From Butyrivibrio sp. INlla14 (GTDB lineage Bacteria > Bacillota > Clostridia > Lachnospirales > Lachnospiraceae): a stretch of DNA of 64,000 nt. Shown piece by piece: positions 15,587-23,904 of the stretch (positions are counted from its first letter, which is position 1; each line of letters opens with the position of its first letter). Made by a program: the position numbers and the translations under genes. Location: the NCBI RefSeq assembly GCF_900102515.1, contig NZ_FMVS01000008.1, forward strand, positions 1 to 64,000, read 5' to 3'. The notes beneath the pieces are model-generated. The model had not been told where the DNA came from and ran no database searches. It saw nothing but the letters and a program-made list of their open reading frames with translations.

Positions 15587-16837
15587 ATGATAATAAAAAA
15601 TGTCAGGGTATTTAATAAGGATAGTAAGTTTGAAAAAGGGAGCGTAATCACCTGGGATGATAGAATAGTTAAAGTCACCACTAATGAAGATGGCGAAGTC
15701 TCTTCTTATAGCAGTAATGTGAACGAGAACGAAGAAATAATAGACGGCCAGGGCCTTATGGCTATTCCAGGTCTTGTTGATATTCATTTCCACGGAGCCA
15801 TGGGGCACGATTTCTGCGAAGCAGATCTAGCGGGGCTAAATGAGATTGCGAGATACGAGCTTTTGCATGGAATTACCAGTATATGTCCTGCAACCATGAC
15901 ATTTCCTGAGAATGTGCTTAAAGAGATCATGTTAACTGCAAGAGATTTTGTCATCGAAGGGAATGCGTATAAACATGACAGATCTGATGAAACTGATAAT
16001 ATAGACGAAAAATCCCTCAATGGGGAAAATAGAGATACATCAAAATCTATGTCCACATTGGTAGGTGTCAATATGGAGGGCCCTTTTATCAGCGAGAAAA
16101 AGATTGGCGCCCAGAATCCCAAATATGTGCAAAAGCCGGATGTAGGTATGTTTGAGAGACTTTATGAGGCTTCAGGAAGACTCATAAAGCTTGTGGATAT
16201 TGCTCCAGAAACGGAATGCGCAATTGAATTCATAGAAAAATGTCATGATAAGGTAAATGTATCAATAGCTCATACCGACTGCGATTTTGAGACAGCAGAT
16301 ATGGCTTTTAAGGCAGGGGCAAGGCACGTTACTCACCTTTATAATGCCATGAACCCAATCCACCACAGAAAGCCAGGCCCAATTATTGCTGCTATGGAAA
16401 ACAGGGCTGAGGTTGAACTTATAGCTGATGGTATTCACGTGGATCCAGCCATGGTGCGCTTTACCTTTAGCTCTTTTGGCAAGGACAAAGTCATACTGAT
16501 TTCCGACAGCATGGAGGCTACGGGACTGCCAGATGGAGAGTACCAGCTTGGCGGACAGCCTGTCATCAAGAATGGCAAGCTTGCAACCCTAAAGGATAAT
16601 GGAGATACTGTTGCAGGCTCTGTTACAAACCTTTATGACTGCATGAAGACTGCAGTCTGCGACATGGGTGTGGAGCTTGAGAGTGCCATCCTTGCTGCAA
16701 CTCTTAACCCAGCAAGGGCTATTGGAATTGATGGAGATGTGGGCTCTATTGAGGAAGGAAAAATTGCCAATATTCTGCTTGTTGACGATGATCTGAACCT
16801 GAAATACATAGTAAATAAAGGGCGTATTGTTGAGTGA
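15587..16837 (+). CDS. nagA: N-acetylglucosamine-6-phosphate deacetylase
   Basis: A 416-residue amidohydrolase that converts GlcNAc-6-phosphate to glucosamine-6-phosphate and acetate in the cytoplasm. The metal site begins with DIHFHGAMGHD (His67, His69). VNMEGPF carries the conserved Glu, SIAHTDC and HLYNAMNPIHHRKPG carry the metal and substrate His residues, and ILISDSMEATG carries the catalytic Asp. A poorly conserved stretch of about 30 residues (HDRSDETDNIDEKSLNGENR region) is inserted before STLVGVNMEGPF. ATG 15587 fits family N-termini; a TTG at 15560 is possible. The ribosome site is weak. No nagB or nagE is adjacent, so it stands alone. Confidence 0.9.
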   Translation: MIIKNVRVFNKDSKFEKGSVITWDDRIVKVTTNEDGEVSSYSSNVNENEEIIDGQGLMAIPGLVDIHFHGAMGHDFCEADLAGLNEIARYELLHGITSICPATMTFPENVLKEIMLTARDFVIEGNAYKHDRSDETDNIDEKSLNGENRDTSKSMSTLVGVNMEGPFISEKKIGAQNPKYVQKPDVGMFERLYEASGRLIKLVDIAPETECAIEFIEKCHDKVNVSIAHTDCDFETADMAFKAGARHVTHLYNAMNPIHHRKPGPIIAAMENRAEVELIADGIHVDPAMVRFTFSSFGKDKVILISDSMEATGLPDGEYQLGGQPVIKNGKLATLKDNGDTVAGSVTNLYDCMKTAVCDMGVELESAILAATLNPARAIGIDGDVGSIEEGKIANILLVDDDLNLKYIVNKGRIVE

Positions 16838-16929
16838 TTGTTACTGCTTAGACAGAAATGCGTACTGTGCTACATATTTTGAGAGAAGATTTACAAACAA
16901 GAAAATTCATCGAAAATCTCGACAACCCC

Positions 16930-16958
16930 TTGCAGAAGGCATTTTATTGTAGTATAAA
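16930..16958 (+). promoter_or_regulatory. Promoter of the thi operon
   Basis: TTGCAG (16930-16935), a 17-nt spacer and TATAAA (16953-16958) lie just upstream of the TPP riboswitch, the expected place for the start of the leader. Confidence 0.65.
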
Positions 16959-16975
16959 TGATAAGGAAAAATTGA

Positions 16976-17063
16976 ACAGACGGGAGCTTGTATAACAGGC
17001 TGAGAGGAAGGTGAGACCTTCGACCGAGAACCTGATTTGGATAATGCCAACGTAGGGACGCCT
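16976..17063 (+). promoter_or_regulatory. TPP riboswitch (THI element)
   Basis: The conserved core of the thiamin-pyrophosphate aptamer is plain: GGGAGC, GGCTGAGAGG, GACCGAGAACCTGAT, then GGATAATGCCAACGTAGGGA. A GC-rich stem with GAAGGTGAGACCTTC forms the variable P3 arm. It precedes thiW-thiM-thiE-thiD-thiC and should switch the operon off when TPP is plentiful. Confidence 0.97.
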
Positions 17064-17081
17064 GATAATAGGAGAGCTTAT

Positions 17082-17118
17082 GCGGATGTAGCCATTTTAG
17101 GTTGCATCCGCTTTCTTA
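17082..17118 (+). terminator. Expression-platform terminator of TPP riboswitch
   Basis: GCGGATGTAGCC pairs (with two wobble-type positions) with GGTTGCATCCGC at 17100-17111, followed by TTTCTTATT. Placed 20 nt after the aptamer, it is the probable TPP-controlled terminator. Confidence 0.75.
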
Positions 17119-17333
17119 TTGAATAGGAAATTGCTTTCCTATTCAATAAAAAACGCTCCGCTGTGGATGCGCACCTCGCGGAGATGAAGTTTATTGCTTC
17201 GCAATACCGCTCTGGCGCGAAAGAGTCGCTAGCGACTCTTTGTTCTTGCAGAGCCGCTGATATGAAATATGTCAGCTATGCTGACCAGCGGCTCGCAGAC
17301 GAGTAGAAAGACTAGTCGTCTTCTACTCGATAG
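17116..17333 (+). repeat. Hairpin-rich repeat element, copy 1
   Basis: Between the riboswitch and thiW lies about 220 bp made of successive stems: a 15-bp stem (17116-17149, loop TTGC), CTCCGC/GCGGAG, a 22-bp palindrome centred on TCGCTAGCGA (17220-17241), GAGCCGCTG/CAGCGGCTC (17251-17294) and CGAGTAGAA/TTCTACTCG (17300-17329). Much of it matches 62031-62220 in order: a long stem, AAAAAnCGCTCCGCT, GGATGCGCAC, GGCGC and a TCGC/GCGA hairpin. It is probably a dispersed structured repeat, not part of the riboswitch. No coding capacity is seen. Confidence 0.65.
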
Positions 17334-17375
17334 CAACCCTAATCCTAAGCTCCTCGTCTGAGAAAAGGGGACAGT

Positions 17376-17909
17376 ATGAAAAAACGTAGTAGCTTATTGA
17401 AAATGGTAACTTTAGCAATGTTTGTTGCGATGGGGGTTGTGATTTCTCCAATCCTGAGGGTTGAGGGTATGTGCCCGATGGCGCATCTTATCAACATCAC
17501 CTGCGCTGTATTTATGGGCCCTGGCTATGCCTTTTTGTGTGCGCTTCTGATTGGTATTATCAGAATGGCCTTTATGGGAATTCCCCCACTTGCCCTTACT
17601 GGCGCAGTCTTTGGTGCCGCTTTATCTGGCATTTTCTACAAATTATCAAAAGGTAAGATCATAGCAGCAGTTCTTGGGGAAATCATCGGAACCGGCATTA
17701 TTGGCGCCATCGTATCCTACCCTGTTATGACCTATCTTTGGGGAAGAGAAGAACTGACACTGTTTTTCTATGTGCCTTCATTTATCATGGGAACCCTTAT
17801 CGGTGGCAGTATTGCGCTGGTACTTCTCCTGCATCTTAAGGCAACAGGTGTTCTTACCAAGATCCAGAATAGCTTAAAAGACGAAGATAGAAAGGAAAAG
17901 GCTGCCTAA
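17376..17909 (+). CDS. thiW: ThiW, ECF-type thiamin precursor transporter S component
   Basis: A 177-residue membrane protein with five to six helices, the substrate-binding (S) component of an energy-coupling-factor importer thought to take up hydroxyethylthiazole. Family signals are MVTLAMFVAMGVVISPILRV, then EGMCPMAHLINITCAVFMGP and GYAFLCALLIGIIRMAFMGI. The shared T component and ATPases are not in the window. AAAGGGGAC precedes the ATG. It is the first gene behind the TPP riboswitch and directly abuts thiM (stop TAA at 17907-17909, ATG at 17910), which acts on the same thiazole. Confidence 0.92.
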   Translation: MKKRSSLLKMVTLAMFVAMGVVISPILRVEGMCPMAHLINITCAVFMGPGYAFLCALLIGIIRMAFMGIPPLALTGAVFGAALSGIFYKLSKGKIIAAVLGEIIGTGIIGAIVSYPVMTYLWGREELTLFFYVPSFIMGTLIGGSIALVLLLHLKATGVLTKIQNSLKDEDRKEKAA

Positions 17910-18716
17910 ATGTCTGATCTTATCCACTGCATCACAAACCCAATAGCCATGAACCTTAGTGCCAATGTGGTACTTGCTCTTGACGCCAAGCCAATCATGG
18001 CAGAGCATCCAGATGAGGTAAAAGAAATCACAAAAACCGCTTCAGCACTTCTTTTAAATCTTGGGAACATAAGCGATACCAGAATGGAAGCTATGAAAAG
18101 AGCCTTGTCTGTAGCCATGGAAAAAGATATTCCGGTTGTCATCGATGCAGTGGGAGCATCCTGCTCTGAGCTTAGGCGGAGGTTCTTTTTTGAACTTAAT
18201 ACTTTCATAGATAATTGTAGAAAAATGAGTTTAGAACAAGACACAGAAGATCTAAAACTCCTGATCAAAGGAAACTATTCAGAGATAAAGTCTCTCTTTG
18301 ATGAAACATACAGGGGCAAAGGCGTTGATGCTCAGGAGGATATAGATTTTTCTTCTGTCACAGAAATAAGCATGAAACTATCGGAGAAGTTAAATGCGGC
18401 TATCCTAGCTACTGGTAAGAGAGATGTTATGTCTTTTGCCGGAAAACTACTCATAAATGATAGTGGCCATCCTATGATGAGTCTTGTTACAGGCACAGGC
18501 TGCGCACTTGGCGCTTCCTGCGCCCGTTTCCTTGCAAAAGAGCAGAGCCTTAGCGCAGTTGCCAGGGCCTGTATTCTCTATGGAATTGCCGGTGAAAAGG
18601 CCTACGACAAGGTTTTGGAAAAAGGAAGAAGAGTTGGAACCGGTAGCTTTCAGGTGGCATTTTTGGACGAGCTGCAATTTTTGTATGAGGATGGGCAAAA
18701 AGATGAAGAATTTTGA
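17910..18716 (+). CDS. thiM: Hydroxyethylthiazole kinase
   Basis: A 268-residue kinase that phosphorylates 4-methyl-5-hydroxyethylthiazole in thiazole salvage. The family N-terminus SDLIHCITNPIAMNLSANVV is clear, with PIMAEHPDEV and LLLNLGN following. The catalytic anion-hole loop with the conserved Cys is VTGTGCALGA. A stretch around residues 85-140 (SELRRRFFFELNTFIDNCRK and on) follows the usual DPVG-like VIDAVGAS motif. It starts immediately after thiW and overlaps thiE at its end. Control is by the upstream riboswitch. Confidence 0.93.
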   Translation: MSDLIHCITNPIAMNLSANVVLALDAKPIMAEHPDEVKEITKTASALLLNLGNISDTRMEAMKRALSVAMEKDIPVVIDAVGASCSELRRRFFFELNTFIDNCRKMSLEQDTEDLKLLIKGNYSEIKSLFDETYRGKGVDAQEDIDFSSVTEISMKLSEKLNAAILATGKRDVMSFAGKLLINDSGHPMMSLVTGTGCALGASCARFLAKEQSLSAVARACILYGIAGEKAYDKVLEKGRRVGTGSFQVAFLDELQFLYEDGQKDEEF

Positions 18717-19347
18717 TAGAAAGATGATGAAACTTTACCTTGTGACAGATAGTACAGGGCTCTCAGAAGAAGTTTTTTTAGAGAAGGTAAGGGATGCCCT
18801 TGAGGGTGGAGTGACACTTTTGCAGCTTAGGGAAAAGAATAAGACCACAAGAGAGTACATGGAGCTTGCCACAAAAGTTCATGATATTACAAAAGAATTC
18901 GGAGTGCCTCTTATAATTGATGATCGAATTGATGTTGCCATGGCCATAGGAGCAGAAGGTGTACATCTTGGCCAGAGCGATATGCCTATTGATATAGCAA
19001 GGAAAATTGTGGGAGATGACATGATAATTGGTGCCACAACAAAGACTGTTCCCCAGGCTCTTGAGGCTTATAAAAACGGGGCAGACTATCTTGGAGTTGG
19101 CGCTATTTACCCCACAACCACCAAGGTTAAGACAGTGCTTACATCAGTAGATACGTTAAAAGAAATCTGCGCAGCAGTTCCAATCCCTGCAAATGCCATA
19201 GGCGGCCTTAATAAGGATAACCTTGAGATACTTAAAGGCGCTCCAATAGCCGGGATTTGCGTCGTGTCAGCAATCATGAAGGCAGAGGATTCTGGGAAAG
19301 CAGCAAGGGAACTTCTTGTAGCTAGTGCATCACTACTAGTGTACTGA
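18703..19347 (+). CDS. thiE: Thiamin-phosphate synthase
   Basis: A 214-residue TIM-barrel enzyme that joins HMP-pyrophosphate and thiazole phosphate to thiamin phosphate. Family motifs are LYLVTDST, VTLLQLREKNK (pyrophosphate binding), LIIDDRIDVAMAIGAEGVHL with GQSDMP following, and GVGAIYPTTTK. The frame is open far upstream inside thiM, but those codons read as thiM in another frame. Start candidates are ATGs at 18691, 18703, 18724 and 18727. 18703 is chosen as the likeliest for length; no site has a strong Shine-Dalgarno, and translation probably relies on coupling to thiM. KVKTVLTSVDTLKEI replaces the usual KKGTSPPVGL-type loop. Confidence 0.9.
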   Translation: MKNFDRKMMKLYLVTDSTGLSEEVFLEKVRDALEGGVTLLQLREKNKTTREYMELATKVHDITKEFGVPLIIDDRIDVAMAIGAEGVHLGQSDMPIDIARKIVGDDMIIGATTKTVPQALEAYKNGADYLGVGAIYPTTTKVKTVLTSVDTLKEICAAVPIPANAIGGLNKDNLEILKGAPIAGICVVSAIMKAEDSGKAARELLVASASLLVY

Positions 19348-19440
19348 CTCATTCATAATTAACTATATTTCTTGTATCTGAATTCATCTACTTCGTCACA
19401 AAACAGCACACTAGATATTGCTGGAAGGTAAGGAAAAACC

Positions 19441-20475
19441 ATGAAACAAAAAACAGTACTAACCATTGCAGGGAGCGATCCTTCGGGAGGAGCTGGAATA
19501 CAGGCTGACCTTAAGACCATGGAAGCCTTTGATGTATATGGTATGAGTGTCATCACGGCACTCACAGCTCAGAACACGCTGGGTGTGTCGGCTGTGATGA
19601 ATGTTGAACATGCATTTGTTGAAAAACAGCTTGAAGCAGTTTTATCAGATATACAACCTGATGCAGTAAAAATCGGCATGTTACCTGATAGAAACATTAT
19701 GGAAGTAGTCTGCAGGGCTATTGATAAATACAAGATAAAAAATGTAGTGCTGGATCCAGTACTTAGTTCCACTTCAGGAACAGAGTTATCCAGAAATAGC
19801 GATCTGGAATACATGATAAAAGAGTTATTTAAAAGATGCACTCTTATAACGCCCAATATTCCTGAGGTAGAGAAAATAATAAAGAGTATATCCGCTATTT
19901 GTCAGGACCAGAGCTTTAAGAATATGTATATTTCATCTGGGGAAGATTATAAAAAGAACTTAGTCAGAATAGATAAAAATATATTCTATACCAATAGTAT
20001 AGGTGAGGATATCAATAGTATAGATGAAGATATCTGCAGTATAGAAAAAATATCTTCGAAAGAAGATATGGAGTTAGCCGCCCGCATTATATCAGATTTT
20101 TGCGGCTGTAGCGTTCTTATTAAGGGTGGACATAGCTCTTTTGCCGGAGATGATAGTTCAGATGATCTTCTCTATCTGATGCCGGGAAGCCGGTATAGTA
20201 GTGATGATTTAAACATCGTTGAAATGGAAAATGCATGTGACATGTGGCAAGAACGCGGCGAGAATTTAGGATTCCGGCGCATTTGGCTGACTGGAAAACG
20301 GATAGATAACAGCAATACCCATGGAACAGGCTGCACCTTATCAAGTGCCATTGCCTGCGGGCTTGCCAAGGGAAAGACAATAGAAAAAGCTATGAGTCTT
20401 GCGAAAGACTATATAACAGAATGCATATCAATGGGGCTTGATTTGGGCCATGGTAGAGGACCACTTTATCACTAA
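19441..20475 (+). CDS. thiD: Hydroxymethylpyrimidine/phosphomethylpyrimidine kinase, enlarged
   Basis: A 344-residue ribokinase-fold enzyme that phosphorylates HMP and HMP phosphate. VLTIAGSDPSGGAGIQADLK, GMSVITALTAQNT, VKIGMLPD, VVLDPVLSSTSG and the catalytic THGTGCTLSSAIA are all present. It is about 75 residues longer than ordinary ThiD (about 265). Two low-complexity insertions account for this: one around residues 145-205 with quasi-repeats (NSIGEDI, NSIDEDI, CSIEKI), and one around 235-275 between the KGGH and TGKR segments. Active-site residues are kept, so it is probably functional. GGAAGG precedes the ATG. It lies 93 nt after thiE. Confidence 0.9.
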   Translation: MKQKTVLTIAGSDPSGGAGIQADLKTMEAFDVYGMSVITALTAQNTLGVSAVMNVEHAFVEKQLEAVLSDIQPDAVKIGMLPDRNIMEVVCRAIDKYKIKNVVLDPVLSSTSGTELSRNSDLEYMIKELFKRCTLITPNIPEVEKIIKSISAICQDQSFKNMYISSGEDYKKNLVRIDKNIFYTNSIGEDINSIDEDICSIEKISSKEDMELAARIISDFCGCSVLIKGGHSSFAGDDSSDDLLYLMPGSRYSSDDLNIVEMENACDMWQERGENLGFRRIWLTGKRIDNSNTHGTGCTLSSAIACGLAKGKTIEKAMSLAKDYITECISMGLDLGHGRGPLYH

Positions 20476-20520
20476 TTGATTTTTACAGTAGAAAAAACCT
20501 ATGAAAAAGGAAGGGAAATT

Positions 20521-21825
20521 ATGGGAAATTATTCAACACAGATGGAAGCTGCAAGGAAAGGAATTATTACCAAGGAGATGGAGAAGGTTGCCAGGGATGA
20601 GTACCGCACTCCAGAGGAAATCAGAAATCTTGTGACTAAAGGGCAGGTTGCAATCTGTGCCAACAAAAATCACAAGTGCCTGGAAGCAAAGGGCGTAGGC
20701 TCAATGCTCAGGACAAAGATAAATGTAAACCTTGGTGTATCAAGAGATTGCAAGGATTACAATATCGAGATGGAAAAGGTAATGGCAGCTGTAAATATGG
20801 GAGCTGACGCAATCATGGATCTTTCATCTCACGGAAATACACAGCCCTTTAGAAAAAAGCTTGTAGAGGAGTGCCCTGTAATGCTGGGCACAGTTCCAGT
20901 TTATGACAGTGTTATCCACTATCAGAGGGACTTATCAGAACTTACAGCCAAGGACTTTATAGATGTTATAAGACTTCACGCTCAGGATGGTGTTGATTTT
21001 GTAACTCTTCACTGTGGAATTACCAGAAAGACAATTGACCAGATCAAAAAGCACAAGAGAAAAATGAACATTGTATCTCGCGGAGGGTCTCTAGTTTTTG
21101 CCTGGATGAGCATGACAGGACAGGAGAATCCTTTTTATGAGTATTATGATGAGATTCTTGATATTTGCAGAGAGTACGATGTGACAATATCTCTTGGAGA
21201 TGCCTGCAGGCCAGGATGCCTTGCAGATGCCAGTGATGTTTGCCAGATAGAAGAGCTTGTAAGACTAGGCGAGCTTACAAAGAGAGCCTGGGAGAAGGAT
21301 GTTCAGGTTATGGTAGAAGGCCCTGGACACATGCCAATGGATCAGATAGCAGCTAATATGAAAATTCAGCAGACAATCTGCATGGGAGCGCCATTCTATG
21401 TACTTGGACCTCTTGTTACAGATATTGCTCCAGGCTATGACCACATCACATCTGCAATTGGAGGCGCTATTGCAGGAGCAGCAGGAGCAGCATTTTTGTG
21501 CTATGTAACTCCGGCTGAGCACCTGGCACTTCCTAATGTTGATGATGTTAAACAGGGAATCATTGCTTCCAAGATTGCAGCTCATGCAGCTGATATAGCA
21601 AAAAAAATACCTCATGCCATGGATATTGATAACAAGATGGCTGAGGCGAGAAAAGACTTTGATTGGGATGGACAGTGGGAGTGTGCGATTGATCCAGAGA
21701 CAGCCAAGGCTATCAGAGCAGACCGTGCACCAGAATTTGATGACACCTGCTCTATGTGCGGCAAGTTCTGCGCTGTCCGCAGCATGAACAAGGCCCTTGC
21801 TGGAGAACATATCGATATTCTTTGA
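20521..21825 (+). CDS. thiC: Phosphomethylpyrimidine synthase
   Basis: A 434-residue radical-SAM enzyme that rearranges aminoimidazole ribotide to HMP phosphate. Conserved segments include [53 protein letters not shown] and [20 protein letters not shown]. The C-terminal cluster motif CSMCGKFC (C-x2-C-x4-C when the next Cys is counted) supplies the iron-sulfur site. ATG 20521 is chosen because AAGGAAGGG stands right before it; an earlier TTG at 20476 has none. It closes the thi operon, followed by a hairpin at 21910. Confidence 0.95.
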   Translation: MGNYSTQMEAARKGIITKEMEKVARDEYRTPEEIRNLVTKGQVAICANKNHKCLEAKGVGSMLRTKINVNLGVSRDCKDYNIEMEKVMAAVNMGADAIMDLSSHGNTQPFRKKLVEECPVMLGTVPVYDSVIHYQRDLSELTAKDFIDVIRLHAQDGVDFVTLHCGITRKTIDQIKKHKRKMNIVSRGGSLVFAWMSMTGQENPFYEYYDEILDICREYDVTISLGDACRPGCLADASDVCQIEELVRLGELTKRAWEKDVQVMVEGPGHMPMDQIAANMKIQQTICMGAPFYVLGPLVTDIAPGYDHITSAIGGAIAGAAGAAFLCYVTPAEHLALPNVDDVKQGIIASKIAAHAADIAKKIPHAMDIDNKMAEARKDFDWDGQWECAIDPETAKAIRADRAPEFDDTCSMCGKFCAVRSMNKALAGEHIDIL

Positions 21826-21909
21826 TGAATCGAGTAAGCTGACAGCTAATCAATCCTGCACACAAACATTCTGCACTTCGTGTTCCATGTCTTTACGACT
21901 GGCAAAAAA

Positions 21910-21945
21910 CAAGCTTAACATGCATTCATGTTAAGCTTGTTTGAC
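21910..21945. terminator. Bidirectional terminator between thiC and SDR gene
   Basis: CAAGCTTAACATG pairs with CATGTTAAGCTTG around CATT. The plus side continues TTTGACTTT, and the minus side GTTTTTTGCC. It lies between two converging genes and probably stops both. Confidence 0.8.
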
Positions 21946-21962
21946 TTTCAGTACGATATCAT

Positions 21963-22736
21963 TTAGATTGCAGTCCAACCACCGTCGATGTAGAGAATCT
22001 GTCCTGTAGTATAAGATGAAGCATCAGATGCAAAGTAAAGAACTGCTCCGTTAAGCTCGCCCTCTCTACCAGCTCTTCCCATAGGGCAGTAAGCTGCAGC
22101 AACAGGGTCAAAGCCACCTGTTGAAAGGATATCATTGGTCATCTCACTGCCAAAGTAAGCTGGTCCAATGGCGTTAACTGTAATTCCGCTCTTAGCCCAT
22201 TCAACAGCAAGAGCCTTTGTAAGCATTTTAACTCCGCCCTTGGCAGCTGCATATGCAGGAACTGGCCAGGTAGTATTAGACATAACAACTTCGGAATGAA
22301 GAGATCCTACATTTATGATTTTGCCATAGCCGTTCTTTAACATAACTTTTCCAACTTCTCTGGCAACATAAAAGACTGCATCGAGGTTTGTTCCAAGAAC
22401 GTTTCTCCAGGTTTCATCAGGAAGATCTGCTGCTGGGGTAGCATCGCCAACACCGGCATTGTTTACCAGGATATCAATCTTGCCATAGTGTTCTTCAACT
22501 GCTTTTACCATAGCACGGATTTCGTCTACCTTTAAAACGTCGCACTTATATGCAAAGCACTTAACCCCAAGAGCTTCGATATCTTTCTTGACAGCTTCGA
22601 GCTTTTCAAGACGGCGTGCGCATATGGCTATATCTGCGCCTTGTTCAGCCAGCGCTTTGGCAAACTGAACTCCAAGGCCAGAAGATGCGCCTGTAACAAG
22701 TGCAACTTTTCCTGTTAGATCCAAAAGATTCTTCAT
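21963..22736 (-). CDS. SDR oxidoreductase, gluconate 5-dehydrogenase-like
   Basis: A 257-residue classical short-chain dehydrogenase. The cofactor loop is VALVTGASSGLGVQFAKAL, NNAGVGD follows, the catalytic Ser is in INVGSLHSE, and Tyr/Lys are in PAYAAAKGGVKML. The C-terminal YTTGQILYIDGGWTAI is typical. The closest subgroup by eye is gluconate 5-dehydrogenase / 2-deoxygluconate dehydrogenase (IdnO/KduD), which act in sugar-acid catabolism, but the substrate is not proven. ATG 22736 has GGAGGG 7 nt upstream. A near-palindrome (22765-22787) precedes it and may be an operator. Confidence 0.85.
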   Translation of the reverse strand: MKNLLDLTGKVALVTGASSGLGVQFAKALAEQGADIAICARRLEKLEAVKKDIEALGVKCFAYKCDVLKVDEIRAMVKAVEEHYGKIDILVNNAGVGDATPAADLPDETWRNVLGTNLDAVFYVAREVGKVMLKNGYGKIINVGSLHSEVVMSNTTWPVPAYAAAKGGVKMLTKALAVEWAKSGITVNAIGPAYFGSEMTNDILSTGGFDPVAAAYCPMGRAGREGELNGAVLYFASDASSYTTGQILYIDGGWTAI

Positions 22737-22764
22737 TTCATACCCTCCATTGATAGTTTTTTGC

Positions 22765-22787
22765 AGTATGCGTAATTTCGCATTACT
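22765..22787 (-). promoter_or_regulatory. Near-palindrome upstream of SDR gene
   Basis: AGTATGCG and CGCATTACT flank TAATTT, a palindrome with one bulged base, 30-50 bp before the SDR start. It is a candidate operator for an unknown regulator. Confidence 0.35.
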
Positions 22788-22869
22788 TTTATACAATTAT
22801 ATCGGTCACATGCAAACACTGTCAATGGTGATGTTTTAACTCAAATAGCGATCATTTAAGGCTTTAATC

Positions 22870-23790
22870 TCAGGCTTCCTTGATTTCTACAAGTTCAATC
22901 TTAAAGTTGAGATCCTTGCCTGCCATCTCGTGGTTGGCGTCAAAAGTTACCTCTTCATCAGTTTTATCTTTTACCAGAACTGGAATTGGTCTTCCGTACA
23001 TGTCCTGAAGGTAAACTCTCTGGCCAACAGAAAGGCTCTCAGAGCCGGGAAGCTCAGAAATCTTGAGGGTGAATACTGCATCAGGATCAAATTCGCCGTA
23101 AGCTTCATTTGGTGTAAGGTGGATGTCTACGATATCTCCAACATTCATTTCAGCAACAGCCTTGTCAAAGCCGTGGATCATCATGCCCATTCCACATACG
23201 AATTCAAGAGGCTCGCCTCTGTCATAGGAAGAATCAAACTTCTCACCGTCATTGAAAGTTCCTGTGTAGTGAACTCTGCAAGTCTTACCAACGTTCTTAC
23301 CTTCAAACAAAGGCTCTGAGTGGCATCCGCTGCATCCGCCGCAACCTCCGCCGCAGCCGCCTTCCTCTTCATCGCTGTGGCATCCACCACATCCGCCTTC
23401 TTCATCATGTCCACCGCAGGAATGTCCATCTTCGTGGTCTCCACATGTGTGTCCCTCTCCGTGGTGGTCACAGTTGATACCTGAATCCTCAAGCTCTCCC
23501 TTAAGGAAGCTCTCTACTGCCTTGTCTGCATCTCCTGAAGCACCAGCACAGATCTTGATTCCGTTATCTGTAAGCGCCTGATGAGCACCGCCGCCGATAC
23601 CGCCGCAGATAAGCACATCTACTTCTTCACCAGCAAGAACATTTGCAAGAGCACCATGTCCCTGACCATTTGATGAGATTACTTCTGAAGATACAATCTT
23701 GTCATCCTCTACATTGTAGATCTTGAAACTCTCTGTATGTCCAAAGTGCTGGAACACTTCGCCGTTATCATAAGTTACTGCAATACGCAT
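22870..23790 (-). CDS. NifX-like domain / Cys-His linker / FKBP fusion protein
   Basis: A 306-residue three-part protein. Residues 1 to about 98 (MRIAVTYDNGEVFQHFGHTE; VDVLICGGIGGGAHQAL) match the NifX/NifB-C-like dinitrogenase cofactor domain (PF02579), also found alone in non-fixing anaerobes. Residues about 105-157 are extremely rich in Gly, His, Cys and acidic residues (CGGCHSDEEEGGCGGGCGGC), a likely metal-binding segment. Residues about 160-306 are a SlyD-like FKBP prolyl isomerase (VHYTGTFNDGEKFDSSYDRG; GMMIHGFDKAV; PNEAYGEFDP) with the flap insertion. SlyD proteins normally carry their metal-binding tail at the C-terminus; here it lies in the linker. A metal-handling chaperone is the likely role. 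Upstream starts at the FKBP domain alone are not favoured. Confidence 0.85.
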   Translation of the reverse strand: MRIAVTYDNGEVFQHFGHTESFKIYNVEDDKIVSSEVISSNGQGHGALANVLAGEEVDVLICGGIGGGAHQALTDNGIKICAGASGDADKAVESFLKGELEDSGINCDHHGEGHTCGDHEDGHSCGGHDEEGGCGGCHSDEEEGGCGGGCGGCSGCHSEPLFEGKNVGKTCRVHYTGTFNDGEKFDSSYDRGEPLEFVCGMGMMIHGFDKAVAEMNVGDIVDIHLTPNEAYGEFDPDAVFTLKISELPGSESLSVGQRVYLQDMYGRPIPVLVKDKTDEEVTFDANHEMAGKDLNFKIELVEIKEA

Positions 23791-23904
23791 AAATATTTTC
23801 CTTTCATATTTGTATTTTTGAGTTATAAATCAAACCGCAACTACAAGATATTACCATATATGTTGACTATATTCAAACTAGAGGAAAATTGCATGCATTT
23901 AGCT

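Noticed and set aside
18484..18702. N-terminal extension of ThiE
   Set aside because: The frame is open only because it lies within thiM coding in another frame; known ThiE proteins start near LYLVTD.
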